Below, in pieces: positions 25,967-34,622 of a DNA stretch of 64,000 bases. Each line of letters begins with the position of its first letter. The stretch's first letter is position 1. The position numbers and the translations under genes were made by a program. The DNA comes from Anatilimnocola aggregata. GTDB taxonomy: Bacteria > Planctomycetota > Planctomycetia > Pirellulales > Pirellulaceae. The stretch lies in NCBI RefSeq assembly GCF_007747655.1, contig NZ_CP036274.1, forward strand, positions 62,001 through 126,000, read 5' to 3'. The notes under the pieces are model-generated. The model made no database searches. It saw only the letters and a program-made list of their open reading frames with translations, and was not told the DNA's origin.

Positions 25967-28521
25967 ATCGACTGGTCCTTGGCGGCGTGTTCTTCATTCC
26001 GCTTTTTGCCTGCGCTAGTGAGCCCCCTCCATCAGCTTCGTTGTTGCTCAAGCATTCGTGCTTTGGATGTCACGATAAAGAGACAACCGAAGGCGGGCTG
26101 GATCTCACGGTGTTGTCGTTTGAGCTGAGTAATCGAGCGGTGCGCGATCGTTGGGTGCGCATTCACGATCGCATTGGGAAAGGCGAGATGCCTCCCAACG
26201 CTGATGACCTGCCAAAGGACTCGCGGGCGGTGTTGGTGAAGTCGCTCAAGGTAGCGATTCATGATGCAGACCTAGCCGACATCAAGGCGCACGGTCGCGG
26301 GCCAATGCGGCGGCTGAATCGGGATGAGTACGAGCAGAACCTGCGCGATGTTCTCAAGCTGCCGCAGTTGGATATTCGGGACATGCTTCCCGAAGACCGC
26401 GAAGGGCATCGTTTCAACAAGACTTCGGAAACGCTCGACATGTCGCGCGTGCAGTTGGCCGCCTATCTCGATGCCGCCGATGCCGCGTTGCGACAAGCGA
26501 TGGCCAACGGTCCCAAGCCGCCGCCGGTAACGAAGTTTCGCGCGGTCGCGACGGGCCTCTTTCCAGAACGATCCACCTTCGGCGAACGCGAGGCGATGTT
26601 CTTCACCAAGGACTACAAGGCCGTCGACGGCAAGCAACTGGATGAGTTGAAGGACGATCCGGCGGTGGAACTCGCGCTGTTTCGGTCGGCGCACTGGCCG
26701 TACTACGGCTACCCGCGCGGCTTTATCGTCAAGCTACCGGGCGAGTACCGCGTTCGCTTTTCGGCTCGTGCGGTGTTGCAGGTGAAGGGTTACGAACTCA
26801 AGCCCGCATCGCAGCCCGTGCCGATGACCTTTCGAGCCCGCAAGCCATCCGGTCCTGATGTCTCCGGCGACGTCCGCGCGACAGGTGGCATCATCGATAT
26901 TCAGCCAACGGTCGCGACCTACGAGACCACGATCCGGCTGCGCGAACGCGAGACCTTCGAATACAGCCTGCTGGGGCTGCCCGTGCCTCTAGCCCGCAAC
27001 GTCGACGGCGGCCCGCCGACCTATCGCTATCCGCCGTTCCCCGCAGAAGGTCAGCCGGGTGTCGCGTTTCAGTGGCTGGAAGTGGAAGGCCCGATCTCCT
27101 CCGACGAATGGCCGCCCGCGTCTCATCGCGTGCTGCTTGATGAACAGAGCGGGATAGGCTTGCCTCTTGTCAACAAACCAGGGGCAGAAGTGCCAACGGC
27201 AGACAGTCTGAACGCGGATCGTGTCGCAGCCAGTCGCCTGCTCCGACGCTTTGTGAACTTTGCGGCGCGCGAACCCGTGCCGGAAGACGCGATTCAGAAA
27301 TTCGAGAGGCTGATCCAAGCACGACTCGAGTCGCGGGAGCCTTTCACCGACGCCGTGCTGGCGGGCTACAAGGCCTTCTTGTGCTCGAGCCACTTTTTAT
27401 ACCTGCGCGAACCCGAGCGGTCCGACGATCACTACGCCATCGCTTCGCGGTTGTCGCACTTCCTCATCAACTCGCGCCCCGATACCGAGTTGCTGGAGCT
27501 GGCTCGAACGCAGCGACTTCGCAACGCGGAAATCCTTTGCGGCGAGGCCGACCGCTTGATCGCCAGCGCCGGCTTCGAGCGGTTCATCCGCAGTTTCACC
27601 GACTACTGGCTGAGTCTCCGGCATATCCGACGCGATGAGCCCGACATCCGGCTCTATCCCGAGTACCGCTTCGACGATTATCTCGTCGAGTCGATGGAAA
27701 TGGAGACGCGAGCCTTTGTCACGGCCATGATCCGCGAGAATCTGCCTTCGCGAGTGCTCGTCGATGCCGACTTCGCGTTCGTCAACGATCGACTCGCCCG
27801 GCACTACGGACTGCCGGACGCAACGAACATCACCGGCTCAGCGATGCGCAAGATCGCGCTCCCCCCGGACAGTCCGTTCGGCGGCCTGTTGACTCAGGCG
27901 GCCATCCTGAAAGTCACGGCGAACGGGACATCCACTTCACCCGTCGTTCGCGGCGCCTGGATCATGGAACGCCTGATCGGCGAGCCGCCGCCACCGCCGC
28001 CGCCCAGTGTGCCAGCCGTCGAACCCGACATCCGCGGCGCGAAGACGATTCGCGATCTACTGGCTCTGCATACGAAATCCGAGAGCTGCGCGGGATGTCA
28101 CGCCAGGTTCGATCCGGTCGGTCTTGCCTTGGAGAATTTCGACATCTTCGGAGGTTGGCGGACGCGGTATCGGGGTGTCGAGCAGGGTGAACGCATTACG
28201 GGCATCGACCGCGCGGGACACGACTTCGTCTACACGCTCGCCGAACCCGTTGATGCGGCAGGGCAACTGCGGGATGGCCGCCGTTTTCAGAACATCCGCG
28301 AACTGAAAGCCATCCTCGCCTCCAACCCGCGACACCTTGCTCGCAATCTGTTGCATCAGTTCACGCTGTACGCAACCGGCACCCCCGTGCGATTCGCCGA
28401 CCGCGTCGAAATCGATGCGATGCTCGATGGTTGTGCCGCCGACGGCTACCGCGTGCGCGATCTGTTGCATGCATTTGTGCAGAGCAGGATTTTCCTCGGA
28501 TCGGAGCGGCCTCGTGACTGA
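25963..28521 (+). CDS. DUF1592/DUF1588/DUF1585 planctomycete cytochrome c-like protein
   Basis: The 852-residue protein begins at a GTG overlapping the previous stop. The signal peptide (about 1-19) is short and Cys-containing. The first heme site, CFGCH, is at 33-37 (HDKETTEGGLDL). A DUF1587 block (RRLNRDEYEQNLRDVLKLPQ) and a long insert precede the DUF1592 part (SRLSHFLINSRPDTELLEL). DUF1588 (GGLLTQAAILKVTANGTSTS) leads to CAGCH at 709-713 with FDPVGLALENFDIFGGW, and DUF1585 follows. It overlaps the downstream DUF1552 gene by eight bases. With the pair at 20556/23189 it makes two consecutive cytochrome-DUF1552 pairs separated by one DUF1501 gene. Confidence 0.94.
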   Translation: MNRLVLGGVFFIPLFACASEPPPSASLLLKHSCFGCHDKETTEGGLDLTVLSFELSNRAVRDRWVRIHDRIGKGEMPPNADDLPKDSRAVLVKSLKVAIHDADLADIKAHGRGPMRRLNRDEYEQNLRDVLKLPQLDIRDMLPEDREGHRFNKTSETLDMSRVQLAAYLDAADAALRQAMANGPKPPPVTKFRAVATGLFPERSTFGEREAMFFTKDYKAVDGKQLDELKDDPAVELALFRSAHWPYYGYPRGFIVKLPGEYRVRFSARAVLQVKGYELKPASQPVPMTFRARKPSGPDVSGDVRATGGIIDIQPTVATYETTIRLRERETFEYSLLGLPVPLARNVDGGPPTYRYPPFPAEGQPGVAFQWLEVEGPISSDEWPPASHRVLLDEQSGIGLPLVNKPGAEVPTADSLNADRVAASRLLRRFVNFAAREPVPEDAIQKFERLIQARLESREPFTDAVLAGYKAFLCSSHFLYLREPERSDDHYAIASRLSHFLINSRPDTELLELARTQRLRNAEILCGEADRLIASAGFERFIRSFTDYWLSLRHIRRDEPDIRLYPEYRFDDYLVESMEMETRAFVTAMIRENLPSRVLVDADFAFVNDRLARHYGLPDATNITGSAMRKIALPPDSPFGGLLTQAAILKVTANGTSTSPVVRGAWIMERLIGEPPPPPPPSVPAVEPDIRGAKTIRDLLALHTKSESCAGCHARFDPVGLALENFDIFGGWRTRYRGVEQGERITGIDRAGHDFVYTLAEPVDAAGQLRDGRRFQNIRELKAILASNPRHLARNLLHQFTLYATGTPVRFADRVEIDAMLDGCAADGYRVRDLLHAFVQSRIFLGSERPRD

Positions 28522-29803
28522 CCAGCGCCTCCATCGTCGCCGCTTTCTGCGCAGTGCGGGTGTGATGCTCGCCCTGCCGTTACTCGATTCATTGTCGCCG
28601 AAATCACTTCGAGCTGCGGAGTCGGCAAGTCCCCGACGCATGTTGCTCATCTCGAACAATCTCGGCGTGCTGCCGAAACCATTCTTTCCGCAAACAAATG
28701 GGCGCGACTACGAGGTTTCTCCATACCTCGTGCCACTGGCTGAGTTCCGCAACGACTTCACGATTTTCAGCGGCCTCTCGCATCCCGGTGTCGTTGGCGG
28801 GCACAGCACCGAGAACTGTTTCCTCACAGCGGCGCGTGGACCGACCAAGAGCGGCTTTCGCAATCAGATTTCGCTCGATCAGTTCGCCGCCGAAAAGCTC
28901 GGTCCGGTCACGCGTTTTCCCACACTTAATCTTGGTGTGAACATCGACAAGGCGAATCGCAGCCTGGCCTGGACACGCGACGGAGTGCTACTGCCAGCGG
29001 AAGACAAAGCCTCCGCTCTGTTCCAGAAGATGTTTGTGCAAGGGGATGCCGCCGCGGTTCAGACGCAACTCAAGAAGCTGGAAGAGCGCGGCAGCATCCT
29101 CGACACGTTGCTCGATGACACGAAGCAGGTCCGCGAAAGACTTGGCCGCGACGATCAATCACGGCTCGATCAGTACCTGACCTCCGTCCGCGAGATCGAA
29201 CAGCGACTTTACACGGCACGCGAGTGGGAACTGCGGCCCAAGCCGACTACGACGCAATTGCCCCCAGCGGACATTCAGGATCAGAAGCTGTTCTTCGAGA
29301 AGTTCGACCTGATGCTTACAATGGCCCGGCTCGCGCTGGAGTCGGATTCCACTCGCATTGTGACGCTGATGGTCGATGCCTTCGCGACGCCATCCTTCAA
29401 ACTGGGCGATAAAGAGCATTCGACGACCGGTTACCACGATCTGAGCCATCACGGACAGGCCGCAGACAAGGTGAGGCAGCTTGAAGAGGCTGACCGCCGA
29501 CAGATGACGCTGTTGAAGAAGCTACTGCAAAGCCTCGCCGACAAGCGAGACGGTGACGCACGACTGCTCGACCGCACGATGGTTCTGTTCGGCAGCAACA
29601 TGGGCGACTCCAACACGCACGACAACACAAACCTGCCGATCCTGCTCGCGGGCGGCGGCTTCCGGAACGGTCAGCATCTGGCCTTCAAGCGCGACAACAA
29701 CACGCCCCTGTGCAACCTGTTTGTGACCATGCTGCAACGTCTGGGGGTCGAAACCGATGCCTTTGGTTCGAGCACCGGCACCCTAAACGAAATCAACACA
29801 TGA
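28514..29803 (+). CDS. DUF1552 (HXXSHH) protein
   Basis: The 429-residue protein starts at a GTG inside the end of the cytochrome gene. Upstream in-frame starts would lie within the cytochrome coding region and lack family similarity. The N-terminus HRRRFLRSAGVMLALPLLDS is a twin-arginine-like export signal. HDLSHH is at 308-313, and LFGSNMGDSNTHDNTNLPIL followed by LAGGGFRNG is the late conserved block. It forms a translationally coupled pair with the upstream cytochrome and ends in ATGA, overlapping the CocE-type hydrolase. Confidence 0.93.
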   Translation: MTDQRLHRRRFLRSAGVMLALPLLDSLSPKSLRAAESASPRRMLLISNNLGVLPKPFFPQTNGRDYEVSPYLVPLAEFRNDFTIFSGLSHPGVVGGHSTENCFLTAARGPTKSGFRNQISLDQFAAEKLGPVTRFPTLNLGVNIDKANRSLAWTRDGVLLPAEDKASALFQKMFVQGDAAAVQTQLKKLEERGSILDTLLDDTKQVRERLGRDDQSRLDQYLTSVREIEQRLYTAREWELRPKPTTTQLPPADIQDQKLFFEKFDLMLTMARLALESDSTRIVTLMVDAFATPSFKLGDKEHSTTGYHDLSHHGQAADKVRQLEEADRRQMTLLKKLLQSLADKRDGDARLLDRTMVLFGSNMGDSNTHDNTNLPILLAGGGFRNGQHLAFKRDNNTPLCNLFVTMLQRLGVETDAFGSSTGTLNEINT

Positions 29804-31524
29804 GATCCTCGATGAAAGCCAACCTCGCCATTCTTATGACTCTGGTGCTCTGCAGTTCGGTGCAGGCAGAGGTCAAAACGGAAACGCTCAACGTGGTGAT
29901 GCGCGACGGCGTCAAGCTCGCCACCGATGTTTATCGCGACGACGCTGTGAAGCAGGCTCCCGTCGTGCTCATTCGCACTCCTTATGATCGTACGAAACAG
30001 AAGGGAATCGCCGAGCGTTGGGTGAAGGCGGGCTATGTGTTCGTGGCTCAAGACTGTCGTGGCACGCGGGCATCAGAAGGGGTGCTGGCTCCGTACAACA
30101 ACGAAGGACAGGATGGTTACGACTCGATCGAATGGCTAACACGTCAGCCGTGGTGTAATGGGCGTGTCGGTATGGTGGGCGGTTCGTATGTCGGCGCGGT
30201 ACAATGGCAGGCGGCTGTCGAGAATCCACCAGGGCTGGCGGTTATCGCTCCACAAGCAACGTGGAGCAGTTTTTACAAGAACCTCTATCTGGGCGGCGCG
30301 GTGCGGTTGTCGCTCATCTCAAACTGGATTGCAGGCAACACGCCGAAGCCCGAGGGACTGAAGCCACGCGATATGAACGACGCCTTGATGCGTCTGCCTC
30401 TTAGCGATGTCGACGAGGCAATCGGCTGGCCGATGCCTTGGCTCGATGCATATCTCACCCACCCCGAGCCGAATGGTTTTTGGACGCGGCTCGATCTGAC
30501 GTCACGGTTGCCCGAACTGCAACTCCCGGCGTTGCATGTCGTGGGCTACTACGACTTTTTCTCGCGCGAGTCCGTCGACAATTTCGTGATCATGCAGACT
30601 CAGGCACGAGATCCGACGACGCGGCAAAACCAGCGACTCGTGCTCGGTCCGTGGGATCATGGCACGATCGGGAAGTCACAGGTGGCGGAAGTCGACTTTG
30701 GCCCCGAGGCGGCGCTCGACATCTCCGCGATTCAGTTCGATTGGTTTGATCGTCATCTGAAGCAAGATCCTGCTGCACAGGCGAAGTCGTTCCCACCAGT
30801 GCGTTATTTCTCGATGGGAGACAATGTGTGGCGCGATGCGCAGCAGTGGCCGCCGGAAGGTGTCACCCCGACATCGTTCTTCCTACACTCCGATGGCAAA
30901 GCCAACACTCGCAAAGGAACCGGTCGGATTTCGCGGGAAGCTCCGACGAAGGAGCAACCCGCCGATACCTTCCGCGCCGATCCCGCAATTCCAGTGCCTG
31001 CTTGCCCGGTCACGGCGACGCGACCGATCAAAGCCGCCGTGTGGGGACCGGTCGATCAGTCGGCGTTGGAAGACCGCGATGACATGCTCGTCTACAGTAC
31101 GACTCCTCTTACAGAGCCGCTGACGTTCGCTGGCAATCTCGAAGCGAAACTCTTCGTCAGCACCGACACGCCGGACGCCGACTGGGTCGTGAAGATCGTC
31201 GATGTTCGGCCCGACGGCGCGGCGATCAATCTCGCGACCGGCATTTTGCGCGGCCGCTATCGAAAGTCGTTGCTCAAGCCCGAACTGATGAAGCCGGGCG
31301 AGGTTTACGAAATCAGGGTCGACCTCGGACCTTGCGCCGCGACAATCGCTCAAGGCCATCAACTTCGTGTCGATGTTTGTGGCTCGCTGTTTCCGCTGTT
31401 CGATCGGAATCCGAACACAGCCGAGGGGATCTTCAGCGACAAGACAGCCATGGCCACGGAGCAATTGCATCATCGCCCCGCCGCACTATCGCGAATTATC
31501 CTTCCCATTTCTTCGACCAAGTAA
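29800..31524 (+). CDS. CocE/NonD-family exported alpha/beta hydrolase
   Basis: The 574-residue protein has a signal peptide (about 1-23) and an alpha/beta-hydrolase domain. The nucleophile is Ser129 in GGSYVG, with probable acid Asp252 (GYYDFFSRES) and His287 (LGPWDHG). The C-terminal jelly roll (about 355-570) matches the X-Pro dipeptidyl-peptidase C-terminal type (LTFAGNLEAKLFVSTDTPDA, VDVCGSLFPLFDRNP). Relatives hydrolyse esters (cocaine esterase), cephalosporin esters or glutaryl amides. The substrate is not readable here. The ATG overlaps the DUF1552 stop; a second ATG at 29812 is an alternative. A periplasmic ester-cleaving step feeding the downstream hydroxyacid dehydrogenase is conceivable. 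Confidence 0.91.
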   Translation: MRSSMKANLAILMTLVLCSSVQAEVKTETLNVVMRDGVKLATDVYRDDAVKQAPVVLIRTPYDRTKQKGIAERWVKAGYVFVAQDCRGTRASEGVLAPYNNEGQDGYDSIEWLTRQPWCNGRVGMVGGSYVGAVQWQAAVENPPGLAVIAPQATWSSFYKNLYLGGAVRLSLISNWIAGNTPKPEGLKPRDMNDALMRLPLSDVDEAIGWPMPWLDAYLTHPEPNGFWTRLDLTSRLPELQLPALHVVGYYDFFSRESVDNFVIMQTQARDPTTRQNQRLVLGPWDHGTIGKSQVAEVDFGPEAALDISAIQFDWFDRHLKQDPAAQAKSFPPVRYFSMGDNVWRDAQQWPPEGVTPTSFFLHSDGKANTRKGTGRISREAPTKEQPADTFRADPAIPVPACPVTATRPIKAAVWGPVDQSALEDRDDMLVYSTTPLTEPLTFAGNLEAKLFVSTDTPDADWVVKIVDVRPDGAAINLATGILRGRYRKSLLKPELMKPGEVYEIRVDLGPCAATIAQGHQLRVDVCGSLFPLFDRNPNTAEGIFSDKTAMATEQLHHRPAALSRIILPISSTK

Positions 31525-31536
31525 GAAAGGCCGAAT

Positions 31537-32532
31537 GTGAGCAAGCTGCCCCGAGTCGTCGTGACCGATTTGATCCCCGAACCTCTGGAGTGCGAGCGTC
31601 GCGTGCTGAATGGCCACGCGGACGTGATCGCTCTGGACATCAAACATCAAGCGGAGCTCGACGGTCAACTTGACAATGCCGACGCGGTGATGATTTATCA
31701 CTATCTGCGTTTGGGCCGCGAGCAGATCGAGCGGCTCCGCCAGTGCAAGGTGATCGTGCGGCCTGGAGTCGGCTACGACAACATCGATATCGTCGCCGCT
31801 CGGGAACGCGGCATTCCCGTTTGCAACGTGCCCGATTACGGCACCGAGGAAGTCGCCGATTCAGCTTTGGGAATGGCGCTCACCTTGGCGCGCGGCACGC
31901 ATTTTCTCAATAGTCGACTGCGGCGCGGCGTCGGTGCGTGGAACGTGGATCAGGCCACACCGATTCAGCGGCTGCGGGGCCGAGTGTTCGGCCTCGTCGG
32001 TTGCGGACGAATTGGAGCGGCTGCGGCATTGCGGGCTAAAGCGTTCGGGTTTGACGTGGTGATCTACGATCCGCCGCTGCGTGACGGTGTGGAAAAGACG
32101 CTCGGCGTGCGCCGCGTCGATTCACTCGAAGCACTCCTGCGTCAGAGTCACATTCTCAGCCTGCATTGTCCGCTCACGCCCCAAACGCGTAACATGATCG
32201 GCGCCGCGGAACTCGCCCTGTTGCCCGCCGGTGCGATCATCGTCAACACGGCGCGCGGAGGCGTTGTCGACACGGACGCCGTGGTCGCGTCATTAGCTAA
32301 TGGGCATCTGACCGGAGCCGGAATCGACGTGCTCGAACAAGAACCGCCGCCGGAAGATTCGCCTGTGCTCCGCGCCTGGCGCGATCCGGCCCACCCGGCC
32401 CACGACCGCCTGCTGCTCAATCCGCACACCGCGTTCTATTGCGAGCAAGGTTGCGACGAATTCCGCACCAAAGGTGCGCTGGAGGTGTTGCGCGCGTTGC
32501 AAGGCCGGCCGCTGCGGAACCAGGTGAGCTAA
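31537..32532 (+). CDS. D-isomer-specific 2-hydroxyacid dehydrogenase, CtBP/SerA-like
   Basis: This 331-residue NAD-dependent enzyme starts at a GTG with AAAGG upstream. The Rossmann motif is GCGRIG (155-160), and catalytic Arg240 (TARGGVVD), Glu269 (EQEPPPE) and His297 (NPHTAF) are all present. VRPGVGYDNIDIVAARERG parallels the paralogue at 4515, as does IPVCNVPDYGTEEVADSALG. It oxidises or reduces a 2-hydroxy/2-oxoacid. It closes the second regulator-led block, 12 bases after the CocE-type hydrolase, and faces the SDR gene on the other strand across a hairpin. Confidence 0.93.
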   Translation: MSKLPRVVVTDLIPEPLECERRVLNGHADVIALDIKHQAELDGQLDNADAVMIYHYLRLGREQIERLRQCKVIVRPGVGYDNIDIVAARERGIPVCNVPDYGTEEVADSALGMALTLARGTHFLNSRLRRGVGAWNVDQATPIQRLRGRVFGLVGCGRIGAAAALRAKAFGFDVVIYDPPLRDGVEKTLGVRRVDSLEALLRQSHILSLHCPLTPQTRNMIGAAELALLPAGAIIVNTARGGVVDTDAVVASLANGHLTGAGIDVLEQEPPPEDSPVLRAWRDPAHPAHDRLLLNPHTAFYCEQGCDEFRTKGALEVLRALQGRPLRNQVS

Positions 32533-32535
32533 GCG

Positions 32536-32598
32536 ATGCCCACCTACGAGTATCACCGGGCCGAGGATTACGGGCAGAACACTTTGGCTAGGCAATAA
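32536..32598 (+). other. 20-residue open frame resembling an FmdB start
   Basis: The frame reads MPTYEYHRAEDYGQNTLARQ then stops. MPTYEY is the typical start of FmdB zinc-ribbon proteins, but no Cys follows and the frame ends inside a hairpin. It is either a truncated relic or chance similarity. No SD of note is present. Confidence 0.2.
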
Positions 32599-32611
32599 GG
32601 CAGCCAAAGTG
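32580..32611. terminator. Perfect 10-bp inverted repeat between convergent genes
   Basis: CACTTTGGCT (32580-32589) and AGCCAAAGTG (32602-32611) are exact reverse complements around a 12-base loop. The hairpin lies 48 bases after the dehydrogenase stop (+) and 45 bases after the SDR stop (-). This suits a shared bidirectional terminator. There is no T-run on either side, so it is not a classical intrinsic terminator. Confidence 0.5.
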
Positions 32612-32655
32612 CCATCAGCGACGGGAGGTGTCGTCGGTTTGAACGTGCTCCCGGT

Positions 32656-33432
32656 TCATCGCGCCGTCCATCCCCCGTCGACGGCCAGCATACATCCCGT
32701 GGTGTAGCTCGAAGCGTTTGAGGCCAGGTACAGCGCCGCACCTTGAATCTCGTGCAACTCGCCCCAACGTCCGAGAGATGTCGAACCAAGGATAAATTGC
32801 TTGAATTGTGGATCGTCTTTCACCGGCACGTTCATCTCAGTGAGAAACGGCCCGGGCAGAATCGCATTCACCGTAATGTTGAACGGTGCCAACTCGGCAG
32901 CCAGTGCTCGAGTCATCTGTACGACCGCCCCTTTGCTCGTGCAGTACGGTGTGCGATCGGGCATGCCCACCGCTCCAAGGGCACTGGCAAGATTGATAAT
33001 TCGTCCCGATTTGTTCGACTTCATGTGAGGAATGACCGCCTTGCACGTAAGCCACACGCCTTCGACGTTTACCTGCTGAACTTGGCGGAACTGATCGAGC
33101 GTTAAGGAGTCGATCGAACCGCGGATGTTGATGCCCGCATTGTTAATCAGAATGTCGATGCGGCCGAACTCTTGCGTCACTCGGTCAGCCAAAGCTTTGG
33201 TATCTGCTTCGACCGCAACGTCTGCCTGTACGCCGATCGCACGATGACCGAACTGTGTCGCCAGTTGCTCGGCAACCGCTTTTGCTTCAGCCTCGTGACG
33301 GCTGACGATCACGATCTCGGCGCCGGCCGACGCTAAGCCGGTGGCCATCGACAATCCCAATCCCTTCGAGCCGCCCGCAACGCGCCCCGACAAGTCAAAT
33401 TGCTTCAAACCTATCATAATCGCAGACCCCAT
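32656..33432 (-). CDS. SDR-family oxidoreductase with shortened first strand
   Basis: This 258-residue classical SDR has NNAG (97-100), Ser150 (NLASALG), Tyr163 and Lys167 (YCTSK), so the catalytic set is complete. The N-terminus is odd. SDRs normally read GRVAxVTGG before the glycine turn, but here GRVA runs straight into GGSKGLG (20-26), missing about three residues of the first strand. The C-terminus (LAVDGGWTAR) is normal. Two starts are possible, at 33432 or 33417 (second Met). It is monocistronic and convergent with the dehydrogenase at 31537. The substrate is unknown; similar SDRs oxidise gluconate or other sugar acids. Confidence 0.9.
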   Translation of the reverse strand: MGSAIMIGLKQFDLSGRVAGGSKGLGLSMATGLASAGAEIVIVSRHEAEAKAVAEQLATQFGHRAIGVQADVAVEADTKALADRVTQEFGRIDILINNAGINIRGSIDSLTLDQFRQVQQVNVEGVWLTCKAVIPHMKSNKSGRIINLASALGAVGMPDRTPYCTSKGAVVQMTRALAAELAPFNITVNAILPGPFLTEMNVPVKDDPQFKQFILGSTSLGRWGELHEIQGAALYLASNASSYTTGCMLAVDGGWTAR

Positions 33433-33504
33433 AAAATGTTGTAATCGAATCGCCCCAAAAAAGCCAATCGACCGTCGTATCTACTTCACAAAGCGACTGT
33501 GAGC

Positions 33505-33589
33505 GAGAGTCGTTACGAAGAGAGTTGCTTTCGGTGTACTATTTCACTTTCGCTAACGCAGCGTGAGACGGCAGTCAGCTCTGAGGGTG
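33505..33589. repeat. 85-bp structured intergenic repeat, copy 2
   Basis: It aligns gap-free to 15692-15776. The hairpin arms are CGCT (33551-33554) and AGCG (33560-33563) around the same AACGC loop. Outer TCA (33544-33546) and TGA (33564-33566) can also pair. It lies about 70 bases upstream of the SDR start and 90 bases before the winged-helix-like fragment. Confidence 0.75.
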
Positions 33590-33668
33590 TGTTTGGTCCG
33601 AATTTCGGCGACGATGAAATCTGCCAATGTGTTACATATGCTCGCCGTGACCTCGGTGTCCGCCATAA

Positions 33669-33896
33669 TTGGAAGGCTTGGCCGAAGTGCAACGAGCGGT
33701 TGATGGGTTAGAAACAACCCGCGACATGGACCCGACTGGGGAAGAATATGCGAAAGCGGGCCATCGTCTCCGCAAAGCCATCTCGAAATTACGGGCGGCG
33801 TTTCTGGAAGCCAAGGTCGATGATCACCTCCTCATCGTCCGTGGCGGGAATGCCAAATTCCCCGAGTACACGATGATGCTGCGGTTTCCTGGATGA
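33669..33896 (+). pseudogene. Winged-helix-like fragment, copy 2
   Basis: It encodes LAEVQRAVDGLETTRDMDPT and continues to RLRKAISKLRAAF, DHLLIVRGGNAKFPEYTM and a stop. It matches the copy at 16863-17171 from base 16951 onward. An in-frame TAA lies immediately upstream (33666-33668), so the N-terminal half present in copy 1 is missing. It is a truncated pseudogene. The first 70 bases are almost identical to copy 1, while the remainder differs mainly at third codon positions. Confidence 0.6.
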
Positions 33897-33906
33897 TGCT
33901 GCGGTT
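33872..33906. repeat. 15-bp direct repeat
   Basis: GATGATGCTGCGGTT occurs at 33872-33886 and again at 33892-33906, spaced 20 bases start to start, across the stop codon of the winged-helix-like fragment. It probably arose by a local slippage duplication. The rest of 33907-34103 holds no gene and no clear signal. Confidence 0.6.
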
Positions 33907-34103
33907 GCGGGCGGGCGATGCTGAACAACCTCGTCGCTATGCACCGAGCGGGGAGAAATCCGAAAATTTCAACGCGGGATTTGAGGAGTTTCGGCTAAAT
34001 GAGGATGGGGAGTGGCCCGACTGGTTTTGAACCTGCTGCGTCTCCGTGTGCAGGGATCTGCAGAAACTCCCTACTGCGAAACGCTTTGCGACATTGAAGA
34101 CTC

Positions 34104-34622
34104 ATGACAGCATCCGCTGAATTTGTGACACAGATCACCCGCGTCCAGCGGCAGTTGCACGCGTTCATCCTGTCGATGGTCTGGAATGCGACGGAAGCGG
34201 ATGACGTTTTACAGCAGACCAACTTGGTGCTGTGGGAGAAATCGGCAGAGTTTGATGCAAGTCGCCCGTTTCTTCCGTGGGCGATGCAGTTCGCTCAATG
34301 GCAGGCGCTGGCGTGGCTCAAGCAGCGCCAACGACAGCGGCTCGTGTTTGATGACGATCTTGCCAAGTTGCTTGCGGACGAGGCGGTGGCCGATGAACGG
34401 GCGTTTGAGGCTCGGCGGAACGCGCTGGCGTCATGTCTGCAGAAGCTAGGACCCGAGCAACGCGAACTGATCGCTCGGCGCTACGAACCGGAGGCATCGG
34501 TAAATGCTCTAGCCGCGGCCGGCGGAGTGACTGCCAAGGCGCTTTCGGACCGACTCAGGCGCATCCGCCACGCGTTGTTGGAGTGCATTCAGAGGACAAT
34601 CGCCGAGGAGGCATTCTCATGA
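34104..34622 (+). CDS. ECF-type RNA polymerase sigma factor
   Basis: This 172-residue sigma-70-family protein has regions 2 and 4 only. Region 2 (about 10-78) contains ATEADDVLQQTNLVLWEKSA and RPFLPWAMQFAQWQALAWLK. Region 4 (about 105-165) contains CLQKLGPEQRELIARRYEPE and the HTH ASVNALAAAGGVTAKALSDR. The sequence resembles the planctomycete/verrucomicrobial ECF groups that are followed by a membrane FecR-like protein. It redirects RNA polymerase to its own promoters; the genes it controls probably include the long plus-strand run behind it. The stop overlaps the next start (ATGA). Confidence 0.94.
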   Translation: MTASAEFVTQITRVQRQLHAFILSMVWNATEADDVLQQTNLVLWEKSAEFDASRPFLPWAMQFAQWQALAWLKQRQRQRLVFDDDLAKLLADEAVADERAFEARRNALASCLQKLGPEQRELIARRYEPEASVNALAAAGGVTAKALSDRLRRIRHALLECIQRTIAEEAFS

